Positions 1 through 5,380 of a DNA stretch of 5,545 nt are shown here, one piece after another. The translations under genes were made by a program, and so were the position numbers. Source of the DNA: Bacillota bacterium (GTDB taxonomy: Bacteria > Bacillota > Sulfobacillia > RBS10-35 > JAJYVM01); the NCBI GenBank assembly GCA_021792015.1, contig JAJYVM010000276.1:1-5545 (forward strand). The letters run 5' to 3'. The notes under the pieces were generated by a model. It searched no databases, was not told the origin of the DNA, and saw only the letters and a program-made list of their open reading frames with translations. The stretch's first letter is position 1. Every line of letters starts with the position of its first letter.

Positions 1-56
1 GTCAGCGGCTCGGTCTCGGGGGGGCTGCGCCCGGGGCGCACCGGCAGCTCGACCAC
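1..56 (-). CDS. Possible start of a further operon gene, cut by the window edge
   Basis: After the selA stop, the same frame stays open to the window edge. It offers a GTG at 54-56, only six bases past the stop. The visible residues would read (M)VELPVRPGRSPPETEPL, a plausible protein start rather than the Arg/Cys-rich text of the neighbouring frame, which hits a stop after about 20 codons. The tight spacing fits translational coupling with selA. In many bacteria selB, the selenocysteine elongation factor, follows selA, but these residues do not show the GTPase start (GHVDHGKT-type P-loop) expected of SelB. The product is therefore unidentified. No strong ribosome-binding site is visible; only a weak AGGG/GGTG stretch at the selA stop could serve. 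Eighteen codons are too few for a firm call. Confidence 0.3.
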   Translation of the reverse strand, partial: MVELPVRPGRSPPETEPL

Positions 57-62
57 CGCACC

Positions 63-1466
63 CTATGCGGGTCCGCGGTCCAGGGTTTCCAGGGCCGCCG
101 CCACGGCGGCCACGACCTCTCCGTCCTCCCCGTCGAGCAGCGTGCGCGGGTCGAGCACCAAGGCGGCGTCCTGCACGCGCGCCAGCACGGGCGGCTCCCC
201 CGTCCGCAGGGCCGCCGCCAGCCCCTGGGCGGACTGCGCCTCCCCCGCGACCCGCAGCCGCACGACCCGCGTCGGCAGGTCCACGACGGGGAGCGAGCCG
301 CCGCCGGCCCGTGAGACATCGTCGGCGAGCTCCACGGCCAGCCGGTCCCCGCACCGAGCGCGGATGCCCGCCGCGAGCGCCTCCGCCGCGGCCGCCAACT
401 CGTCGCCGGTGCGGCCGAGCATGACGAGCGCCGGGATCTCCGTCCGCGCCCGCCCCGGCTCGCCGTATGCGCGCAGGGTGGCCTCCAGCCCGGCAAGGGT
501 CATCTTGTCGGGCCGCAGGGCCCGCGCCAGGGGGTGGTGGCGGCAGCGCGCGACGAGGTCCGCCCGCCCGCAGATCACGCCGGCCTGCGGCCCCCCCAGC
601 AGCTTGTCGCCGCTGAAGGTGACGATGTCGGCGCCGGCCGCCACGGCCGAGGCCACCGTGGGCTCGCCGGCGATCTCCTCCAGGGTGCCGCTGCCGAGGT
701 CGTAGAGCAGCGGCAGCCCCGCCCCGTGGGCGATGGCCGCCAGCTCCTCCGTCCCGACAGCCGCGGTGAAGCCCTGGACCCGGTAGTTGCTGGGGTGCAC
801 GCGCAGCAGGGCGCCGGTCTCCCCTCCGATCGCCGCCCGGTAGTCGCCCGCGTGGGTGCGGTTGGTCGTCCCCACCTCGCGCAGGTGTGCCCCGCTCTGG
901 GCCATCACGTCCGGCACCCGGAAGCTGCCGCCGATCTCCACCAGCTCGCCGCGCGAGATCACGACCTCGCGCCCGGCCGCCAGCGCCGCCAGGACCAGCA
1001 GCACGGCCGCCGCGTTGTTGTTGACCACCATGGCGGCCTCGGCCCCGCAGAGGCGCCGCAGCAGGGGGGCGGCGTGGCTGTGCCGGGACCCGCGCTCGCC
1101 GGTGGCCAGGTCCAGCTCCAGGTTGGTGTACCCGGCGGCCGCCTGGGCGACGGCGGCGATGGCCGCCCGTGAGAGGGGGGCCCGGCCGAGGTTGGTGTGC
1201 AGGACGACGCCGGTGGCGTTGATCACGCGGACCAGGCTTGGCCGGTCCAGGGCCTGGGCGCGCCGCGCGACAGCGGCCGCAAGGTCAGGAAGCGGCACGG
1301 GCACCCCTTCGCGCGCGCCACGGCGCGCGTCGAGCTCCTCCCGGGCGGCGCGCGTGACCACGCTGCGACCGATCGCCGCCGCCAGCTCAGGCAGCGGCGG
1401 CTCCGCAAGCAGCCGGTGGATGGCGGGCAGGCGCCGGCGCGGATCGCGCGCGGATGGCTGCGGCAT
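63..1466 (-). CDS. selA: L-seryl-tRNA(Sec) selenium transferase (selenocysteine synthase SelA)
   Basis: SelA is a cytosolic PLP enzyme that converts Ser-tRNA(Sec) to Sec-tRNA(Sec) using selenophosphate. It supplies the selenocysteine inserted at recoded UGA codons. The 467 residues match the usual family length (E. coli SelA has 463). A helical N-terminal tRNA-binding part comes first (about residues 10-75). It is followed by the hallmark INATGVVLHTNLGRAPLS (82-99), ELVEIGGSFRVPDVM (174-188), REVGTTNRTH (196-205), HPSNYRVQGF (224-233) and the PLP-lysine motif FSGDKLLGGPQAG (284-296), with Lys288 as the expected Schiff-base residue. The small C-terminal domain is complete. The ATG at 1466 lies 12 bases after the lgt stop. 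Its ribosome-binding site is weak (GGGA about six bases upstream), so translation may be coupled to lgt. The gene is intact and family assignment is very secure. SelB, SelD and tRNA-Sec genes are not seen in this window. Confidence 0.97.
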   Translation of the reverse strand: MPQPSARDPRRRLPAIHRLLAEPPLPELAAAIGRSVVTRAAREELDARRGAREGVPVPLPDLAAAVARRAQALDRPSLVRVINATGVVLHTNLGRAPLSRAAIAAVAQAAAGYTNLELDLATGERGSRHSHAAPLLRRLCGAEAAMVVNNNAAAVLLVLAALAAGREVVISRGELVEIGGSFRVPDVMAQSGAHLREVGTTNRTHAGDYRAAIGGETGALLRVHPSNYRVQGFTAAVGTEELAAIAHGAGLPLLYDLGSGTLEEIAGEPTVASAVAAGADIVTFSGDKLLGGPQAGVICGRADLVARCRHHPLARALRPDKMTLAGLEATLRAYGEPGRARTEIPALVMLGRTGDELAAAAEALAAGIRARCGDRLAVELADDVSRAGGGSLPVVDLPTRVVRLRVAGEAQSAQGLAAALRTGEPPVLARVQDAALVLDPRTLLDGEDGEVVAAVAAALETLDRGPA

Positions 1467-1478
1467 GGCGGTCCCGGC

Positions 1479-2432
1479 CTAGGCCCCCGGCTCCTCGGAG
1501 CCGTGCGCCGTCGGCTTGGGCGGCTCCGGCTCCCCACCCGGCTCGTCGCCCGTGTCCGGCTCCTGCCCGGCGTCGGTCCCCTGCTCGCCCTCGATACCGC
1601 GCCCGAGCGAGTCCATGAGGGTCGGGGCTGGCACCTCGGCCAACCCGGGACCGTCCGCCGCCAGCGCGGTCAGGGCGTGCTCGTTGACCTGCAGCCGCCA
1701 CCGCCTGGCGAAGTAGGCGATCGCGAACAGGAGCGGCGAGAACCACTGCGTGAGCGTGACGAAGCCGATGCCGTACGTGTGGTTGACGTAGTGGATGATG
1801 TAGGTCGGGTTCGCGCGGAACGCCTCGGTGCAGAAGCGCATCACCGTGTACCACAGGAAGAAGTTCCAGAAGAAGAAGCCGTCCGGCGGCGCCGGCTCCT
1901 TGCGCGAGTTGCGCAGGAAGCTGTAGAGAAGGATGGCGCCCATGATCATCTCGTAGATCTGCGCCGGCTGGCGGCCGAACCAGAAGGCCGAGTGGTGGCC
2001 GAGGATCTCCTGGTTGAAGATGTTGCCGATGCGGACCAGCATGATGCCCCAGCAGATGCCGTAGACCGTGGCGTCCATGACGGGCCAGAACGGCTTCTTG
2101 ACGCGCCGGCTGTACCACAACACGCCGAGGATGCCCCCGCCGAGGGCGCCGTGGATCGAGAGGCCGCCCAGGTAGACCTCGGGGATCTGCCAGGGGTAGT
2201 GGATGTAATACCCCGGGTTGGTGAAGACAAACACCAGCCGGGCGCCGATGATGCCGCAGACGATGGCCACCAGGGCGATGTTGTACACATAGTCCTCGCT
2301 GAGCTTGGGCGCGAGGCGCTTCACCATGTACCAGATGCCGATCGCCATGGACACGGCCATGAAGAAGCCGTACCAGCGGACCCCGAAGCTGCCGATGTGG
2401 AAGATGTACGGATTGATCCCCGGGATGTACAT
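1479..2432 (-). CDS. lgt: Prolipoprotein diacylglyceryl transferase Lgt
   Basis: Lgt is an inner-membrane enzyme that moves diacylglycerol from phosphatidylglycerol to the lipobox cysteine of prolipoproteins, the first step of lipoprotein maturation. The 317-residue product has about seven hydrophobic segments (roughly 12-36, 51-71, 88-107, 117-136, 158-174, 186-199, 222-242). Family motifs are in place: RWYG (19-22), GARLVFVF (63-70), GGLSIHGA (89-96) with the conserved His94-Gly95, the signature RIGNIFNQE (134-142) with Arg134, Asn137 and Glu142, AQIYE (157-161), and RFCTEAFR (199-206), which carries the second arginine region. The catalytic core ends near residue 247. About 65 further residues form a hydrophilic Pro/Glu/Gly-rich tail with no membrane segment, probably disordered and cytoplasmic. 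The ATG at 2432 follows the purine-rich GGAAGGGGAG at good spacing and sits 19 bases after the xerD stop. The gene appears intact. Confidence 0.97.
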   Translation of the reverse strand: MYIPGINPYIFHIGSFGVRWYGFFMAVSMAIGIWYMVKRLAPKLSEDYVYNIALVAIVCGIIGARLVFVFTNPGYYIHYPWQIPEVYLGGLSIHGALGGGILGVLWYSRRVKKPFWPVMDATVYGICWGIMLVRIGNIFNQEILGHHSAFWFGRQPAQIYEMIMGAILLYSFLRNSRKEPAPPDGFFFWNFFLWYTVMRFCTEAFRANPTYIIHYVNHTYGIGFVTLTQWFSPLLFAIAYFARRWRLQVNEHALTALAADGPGLAEVPAPTLMDSLGRGIEGEQGTDAGQEPDTGDEPGGEPEPPKPTAHGSEEPGA

Positions 2433-2451
2433 GGTGCTCCCCTTCCGCCCC

Positions 2452-3339
2452 CTAGGTCGCGCGCGGATGCGCGCTGCGGTAGACCTCGCGCAGCCGTCCC
2501 TGGCTCAGGTGGGTGTACACCTGGGTGGTCGAGATATCCGAGTGGCCAAGCATTTCCTGCACGGCGCGCAGGTCCGCCCCCGCCTCGAGCAGGTGTGTCG
2601 CGAAGCTGTGGCGGAGGACGTGCGGGGTGAGCGGCTTGTCGATGGCGGCCGCCAGCCCGTGCTTTTTGAGGATCTTCCAGAACCCCTGGCGCGAGAGGCG
2701 GTGCCCGCGGAGGTTGACGAACAGGGCCGGCTCGTCCGCGTCGTGCACGAGGCGGTGCCGGGCCTCCGCCAGGTAGCGCAGCAGCCAGTGGCGCGCCACC
2801 TCGCCGACTGGGACGATCCGCTCCTTGCTGCCCTTGCCCATGCAGCGCAGGCAGGCCTGCTCGAAATCGACGCTGTCGAGATCGAGGCCGCACAGCTCCG
2901 AGACGCGAACGCCCGTGGCGTAGAGGATCTCCAGCATCGCGCGGTCGCGAAGGGCGGCGGCGCTGCCCTCCCCCGGACGCTCGAGCAGGGCCGCGACGTC
3001 GTCGATCGCCAGGACCCGCGGCAGCCGCCGGCGCGCGCGCGGGGAAGCCAGTGCCGCGGTCGGGTCATCCATATCGGGCTTGTCCCCGGCGAGAAATCTG
3101 AAAAACGCCCGGAGCGCCGCCAGGCGGCGCGAGATCGTGGCGGGCGAGCGCCCGAGGCGCTGCAGCGCCACCAGGTAGGCGGCAATGCCCGTCCGGGTGG
3201 CCTCCGTCCCCGTCCTGGCGCAGAACGCCGCGAAGTCACGCAGATCACGCCCGTAGGAGTCGAGCGTGTTGCGGGCAAGCCCGCGCTCGACGGCCAGGTA
3301 GTCGAGGAACTGGCCGATTCGCTCCTGCTCGCGGGCCAA
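2452..3339 (-). CDS. xerD: Site-specific tyrosine recombinase XerD
   Basis: This cytosolic tyrosine recombinase would act with XerC at the chromosomal dif site, under FtsK control, to resolve chromosome dimers. The 295 residues equal the family's usual length of about 300. An N-terminal SAM-like core-binding domain (about 5-88, including FLDYLAVERGLARNTLDSY) precedes the catalytic domain (about 105-295). All catalytic residues can be read: Arg145 in ATGVRVSEL, Lys172 in GKGSKER, His240 and Arg243 in TPHVLRHSFATHLL, His266 in LGHSDISTTQ and nucleophile Tyr275 in VYTH. The ending RLREVYRSAHPRA is typical of XerD rather than XerC. The start is a TTG at 3337-3339, because no ATG or GTG fits; GGCGGAG lies just upstream. 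It begins 29 bases after the ald stop. Its place in a conserved-looking housekeeping operon, not beside phage genes, argues for the chromosomal Xer protein rather than an integrase. No dif-like site was recognised. Confidence 0.94.
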   Translation of the reverse strand: MAREQERIGQFLDYLAVERGLARNTLDSYGRDLRDFAAFCARTGTEATRTGIAAYLVALQRLGRSPATISRRLAALRAFFRFLAGDKPDMDDPTAALASPRARRRLPRVLAIDDVAALLERPGEGSAAALRDRAMLEILYATGVRVSELCGLDLDSVDFEQACLRCMGKGSKERIVPVGEVARHWLLRYLAEARHRLVHDADEPALFVNLRGHRLSRQGFWKILKKHGLAAAIDKPLTPHVLRHSFATHLLEAGADLRAVQEMLGHSDISTTQVYTHLSQGRLREVYRSAHPRAT

Positions 3340-3368
3340 GCTCTCCGCCGCTGCGGCTCCCCCCCGGC

Positions 3369-4484
3369 TCAGCCGAGCGCGGCCTCCAGGGCCACGTACG
3401 GCATCCCGTGCGCCTCGGCCACGGCCTTGTACGCGACCTGGCCGTTCCAGGTGTTGACGCCTCGGCCCAGCGACGCGTTCTCGCGCAGGGCCCGCTCCGG
3501 CCCCTTGTCCGCCAGCTCGAGGGCGTAAGGCAGCGTCGCATTGGTCAGGGCCAGCGTCGAGGTGCGCGGAACGGCACCCGGCATGTTCGCCACCGCGTAG
3601 TGGACGACGCCGTGGCGGACGTACGTGGGCTCCGTGTGCGTGGTGATGCGGTCGATGGTGGCGATCGAGCCGCCCTGGTCGATGGCGACGTCCACGATCA
3701 CGGAGCCGGGGCGCATGGCCCGCACCATGTCCTCGCTGACCAGCTTGGGCGCGCGCGCCCCCGGCACCAGGACGGCACCGATCAGCAGGTCGGCGTCCTT
3801 CACCGCGTCGGCGATGGCGTACGGCGTGGACATCAGCGTGGTCAGGCGCGGCCCGAAGAGGTCGTCGAGCTGGCGCAGGCGCACGGGGCTGATGTCCAGG
3901 AGCGTCACGCGGGCGCCCATGCCGGTGGCGATCTTGGCGGCGTTGGTGCCAACGGTGCCGCCGCCGATGATGACCACGTGGCCGGGGCTGACGCCCGGCA
4001 CGCCCGCCAGCAGCACCCCGCGGCCGCCCTGCGGCCGCTCCAGGAACTGCGCCCCGACCTGGACGGCCATGCGGCCGGCCACCTCGCTCATGGGCTCGAG
4101 CAGGGGCAGCGAGCCGTCCGGGCGCTGGACCGTCTCGTACGCGACGGTATCGACGCGCGTGTCGACCAGCTTGCGGGTCAACTCGGGCTCGGGCGCCAGG
4201 TGCAGGTAGGTGAACAGGCAGAGGCGCGGGCGGAAGTAGGGATACTCGATGGGCTGGGGCTCCTTCACCTTCACCACGAGGTCGGCCGACCAGGCATCAC
4301 CGGGCTCGGGGACGATCGCCGCGCCGGCTTGGCGGTACTCGTCGTCCGTGAAGCCGCTGCCCACGCCCGCCCCGGTCTGGACGGCCACGCTGTGGCCGTG
4401 GGTCACGAGCTGGTGGGCGCCGGCCGGCGTCAGGGCCACACGGTCCTCACTCGGCTTGATCTCCTTGGGCAGGCCGATCCGCAA
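3369..4484 (-). CDS. ald: Alanine dehydrogenase
   Basis: Ald is a cytosolic, usually hexameric enzyme that interconverts L-alanine + NAD+ + water with pyruvate + ammonium + NADH. It serves in alanine catabolism or in ammonium assimilation and redox balance. The TTG at 4482-4484 is preferred as start. It gives (M)RIGLPKEI, the family's normal beginning, and 371 residues, and it lies nine bases from GGGAGG (4494-4499). The upstream in-frame ATG (4491-4493; 374 residues) touches that ribosome-binding site directly, which is too close. Numbering from TTG, Arg15, Lys74 (KVKEP), His95 (FTYLHLA) and Asp269 (VAIDQGG) match the substrate-binding and catalytic residues known from Mycobacterium tuberculosis Ald. 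The Rossmann GGGTVG lies at 174-179, with Asp197 at the end of the second strand for NAD ribose. LEPMSEVAGR and GAVLVPGAKAP-like stretches separate it from transhydrogenase PntA. It is the first gene of the ald-xerD-lgt-selA cluster and ends with TGA. Confidence 0.95.
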   Translation of the reverse strand: MRIGLPKEIKPSEDRVALTPAGAHQLVTHGHSVAVQTGAGVGSGFTDDEYRQAGAAIVPEPGDAWSADLVVKVKEPQPIEYPYFRPRLCLFTYLHLAPEPELTRKLVDTRVDTVAYETVQRPDGSLPLLEPMSEVAGRMAVQVGAQFLERPQGGRGVLLAGVPGVSPGHVVIIGGGTVGTNAAKIATGMGARVTLLDISPVRLRQLDDLFGPRLTTLMSTPYAIADAVKDADLLIGAVLVPGARAPKLVSEDMVRAMRPGSVIVDVAIDQGGSIATIDRITTHTEPTYVRHGVVHYAVANMPGAVPRTSTLALTNATLPYALELADKGPERALRENASLGRGVNTWNGQVAYKAVAEAHGMPYVALEAALG

Positions 4485-4493
4485 TGCGAGCAT

Positions 4494-4499
4494 CCTCCC
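4494..4499 (-). promoter_or_regulatory. Shine-Dalgarno sequence that decides the ald start
   Basis: On the minus strand GGGAGG is directly followed by ATGCTCGCATTG. The spacing to the ATG is zero, which is unusable in the normal mode. The spacing to the TTG is nine bases, which is good. This and the family's N-terminal sequence both favour TTG initiation. Confidence 0.7.
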
Positions 4500-4516
4500 G
4501 TGGCGCGTCGTGCCGG

Positions 4517-4533
4517 GACATCATATTTATGTC
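4517..4533. promoter_or_regulatory. Dyad over the ald -10 region, possible operator
   Basis: GACATCATATTTATGTC has perfect five-base arms (GACAT/ATGTC) around a seven-base AT-rich centre. A 17-bp dyad over the -10 region is the form expected of a dimeric regulator site. Lrp/AsnC-type regulators often control ald in other bacteria, but no regulator gene is visible here and the site was not matched to a known motif. Five-base arms can also arise by chance. Confidence 0.3.
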
Positions 4534-4554
4534 ACATCGCCCCAGGGGAGTCGA
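4520..4554 (-). promoter_or_regulatory. Candidate sigma-70-type promoter for ald and the downstream operon
   Basis: The only AT-rich patch in the upstream region reads GACATAAATATGATGTC on the minus strand, 20-40 bases before the ald start. Two -10 candidates overlap. TATGAT (4520-4525) matches five of six consensus bases but has no good -35. CATAAA (4526-4531) matches four of six and has TCGACT (4549-4554, four of six to TTGACA) exactly 17 bases upstream. Either would give a short leader ending at the GGGAGG ribosome-binding site. The patch stands out against very GC-rich surroundings, which supports a promoter, but the exact boxes are uncertain. Confidence 0.42.
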
Positions 4555-4591
4555 GCGGTCCAGCAAACACCCGCCGCACCCGGATTGCAGG

Positions 4592-4622
4592 CTGGGCGGC
4601 CCTCCCAGACGGGGCGCCTGGG
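4592..4622. repeat. CTGGG / CCCAG / CTGGG set that can form two alternative hairpins
   Basis: CTGGG occurs at 4592-4596 and 4618-4622, and its complement CCCAG at 4604-4608 between them. The middle element can pair with either flank (seven- or nine-base loop) but not both. This is the geometry of an attenuator or of a repeated protein-binding half-site. It lies upstream of the likely ald promoter, so a leader-RNA role would need an earlier transcription start. The arms are short and the region is GC-rich, so chance is quite possible. Confidence 0.3.
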
Positions 4623-4680
4623 TCACGCGTGGTCACACCTGGTCGCGAGCGGTCGCGAGCGGTCGCGAGCGGTCGCCGGC
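4621..4680. repeat. Six tandem 10-bp units headed by GGTC
   Basis: Six consecutive 10-bp units begin with GGTC: GGTCACGCGT, GGTCACACCT, then GGTCGCGAGC three times exactly, then GGTCGCCGGC. The three identical middle units each contain the palindrome TCGCGA. The outer units have drifted but keep GGTC at the same phase. The 10-bp period is close to one helical turn, so all GGTC heads (GACC on the minus strand) would face nearly the same side of the helix. The array lies about 130 bases upstream of the ald start. It could be a clustered regulator site or a slippage-prone microsatellite-like repeat. The repeat itself is certain; its function is unknown. Confidence 0.85.
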
Positions 4681-4759
4681 CGTCTGAGCCCGGCGTGTCG
4701 ATGCGCGGGGCCGCGCGCATGGCCATCGCACCGCCGCCGCCGGACCGCCGCATGGCTAC

Positions 4760-4797
4760 CGCTTCAGGCAGCCGCGGCCGGTGGGCCGCGGGAAGCG
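4760..4797. other. Bulged inverted repeat (hairpin of 8 + 6 bp)
   Basis: CCGCGGCC (4772-4779) and GGCCGCGG (4784-4791) pair perfectly around the four-base loop GGTG. After a one-sided six-base bulge (4766-4771), the outer arms CGCTTC (4760-4765) and GAAGCG (4792-4797) also pair, giving 14 base pairs in all. There is no T-run on either side, so an intrinsic terminator is unlikely. It could be a structured RNA element or a protein-binding palindrome. GC-rich DNA yields such palindromes often, which limits confidence. Confidence 0.4.
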
Positions 4798-4961
4798 TCC
4801 CGATCCTTTCGGCCACCAACTCCATCCCACTCGCGCCCGGTGCGGCGAGCGAGTGCAATCTTGGCGCATCCGCCCCGGCGCTGGCCGCCTTCGAGCCGAG
4901 CACCCATTGCCGTGCGGGCGACAGCCGGTTCATCTTCTGTGCCGTTTTCCACCCGGATCAA

Positions 4962-4989
4962 GAGGCGGCGGGGTCTCCCCCGCCGCCTC
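4962..4989 (-). terminator. Strong hairpin, probable terminator of the upstream minus-strand unit
   Basis: GAGGCGGCGGGG (12 bases) pairs perfectly with CCCCGCCGCCTC. Read on the minus strand the loop is GAGA, a GNRA tetraloop, which points to an RNA made from this strand. It begins 22 bases after the TGA at 5012, the usual place for a terminator. The T-run is poor (CTCTTGATCC), so it may need Rho, may mainly protect the 3' end, or may be a GC-type terminator. It separates the weak 5012-5468 locus from the ald operon. Confidence 0.62.
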
Positions 4990-5011
4990 CTTCACCCCTT
5001 GATTCAAAGCG

Positions 5012-5284
5012 TCAGTGCCGACCGGGCGCGCGCGGACCTGGCCTTTGGGACTGCGGCCGCACCGTCAGCGTCACGCTGTGGCTGGTGCCGTCGCTGACCT
5101 TGATCGTCAGGGTCACGCTCCCGCCGCTGATGTTCTGCTTCCGCAGGCTCAGCAGGTACTGGTAGCGCCCGCCCTGCGCGCGGAAGGCATCCCCCTGCCT
5201 GGATCCGCCCAGCGCCACGCAGTTTAGGCTCTGGTTGCCGTTGCTCCGGCCTTTCGGTTCCGGAGTGTCGCGTTCCGCGGCCAT
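5012..5284 (-). CDS. Hypothetical protein with C-terminal beta-strand-rich segment, perhaps a remnant
   Basis: This 90-residue frame starts at an ATG (5282-5284) without a clear ribosome-binding site and ends at TGA 5012-5014. Residues 1-17 are charged and low in information. Residues 18-77 look like real protein: NQSLNCVALGG, then GGRYQYLLSLRKQNIS, then the alternating strand pattern SVTLTIKVSDGTSHSVTLTVR (split here as SVTLTIKVSDG and TSHSVTLTVR). The pattern recalls the last strands of immunoglobulin-like or related all-beta domains in secreted bacterial proteins. That is a resemblance from memory, not a search result. There is no signal peptide or membrane segment. The tail RPGPRAPGRH is basic and probably disordered. 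The same frame is open further upstream, where it contains the second half of a zinc-ribbon pattern. The natural gene may therefore begin near 5468 and be broken by a frameshift, or this may be the leftover 3' end of a larger gene. The hairpin just downstream supports a true gene end here. Confidence 0.45.
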   Translation of the reverse strand: MAAERDTPEPKGRSNGNQSLNCVALGGSRQGDAFRAQGGRYQYLLSLRKQNISGGSVTLTIKVSDGTSHSVTLTVRPQSQRPGPRAPGRH

Positions 5285-5380
5285 GCCTGGTTTGCCGCGT
5301 GGGCATGACTTCCTCGGACCCAGGGTCGCAGCCAGCGCCCGGCAACACGGTTCCCACCGGCTCGGCTCCGTCCGGCCTCC

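Larger units (their letters stand above)
4500..4961. other. Intergenic region without a credible gene
   Basis: No reading frame on either strand in this stretch has recognisable domains, a good ribosome-binding site or sensible composition. The open frames here give Arg/Ala/Pro/Gly-rich, low-information text of the kind GC-rich non-coding DNA produces. An example is the minus frame from the ATG at 4933, which runs through the repeat array. The stretch does hold structured DNA, listed separately: the ald promoter patch, a CTGGG/CCCAG/CTGGG set (4592-4622), the 10-bp repeat array (4621-4680) and a bulged hairpin (4760-4797). No tRNA was found, including none for selenocysteine. Confidence 0.6.

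Noticed and set aside
1197..2630. Long plus-strand frame of 477 residues across selA, lgt and xerD
   Set aside because: It is antisense to three clear genes whose conserved motifs and catalytic residues are intact.
2452..3339. Tyrosine recombinase as a mobile-element integrase
   Set aside because: Its length, its XerD-type C-terminus and its place in a tight housekeeping operon fit chromosomal XerD. No attachment-site repeats or phage genes are present.
3340..3371. TGA ending ald as a selenocysteine codon
   Set aside because: Ald is full length at this stop, and the sequence beyond it is the short gap before xerD with no suitable stem.
4753..4800. tRNA-Sec-like anticodon loop (CTTCAGG) in the bulged hairpin region
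   Set aside because: No acceptor stem, T-loop GTTCGA-type sequence or CCA end can be fitted around it.
4532..4933. Minus-strand 133-residue frame in the intergenic region
   Set aside because: It has low-information Arg/Ala/Gly/Ser text, runs through the 10-bp repeat array, overlaps the ald promoter patch and lacks a clear ribosome-binding site or known motif.
4962..5014. TGA at 5012 followed by a hairpin, read as a selenocysteine codon with a SECIS element
   Set aside because: Reading through gives glycine-rich text up to another TGA just after the stem. The stem lacks the usual bulged U and GU-containing loop, and no selenoprotein motif surrounds the TGA. A terminator explains it better.
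3408..5165. Long plus-strand frame of 585 residues
   Set aside because: Its first half is the antisense shadow of ald, rich in His/Gly/Arg/Asp as such shadows are in GC-rich DNA. The remainder has no recognisable domain.
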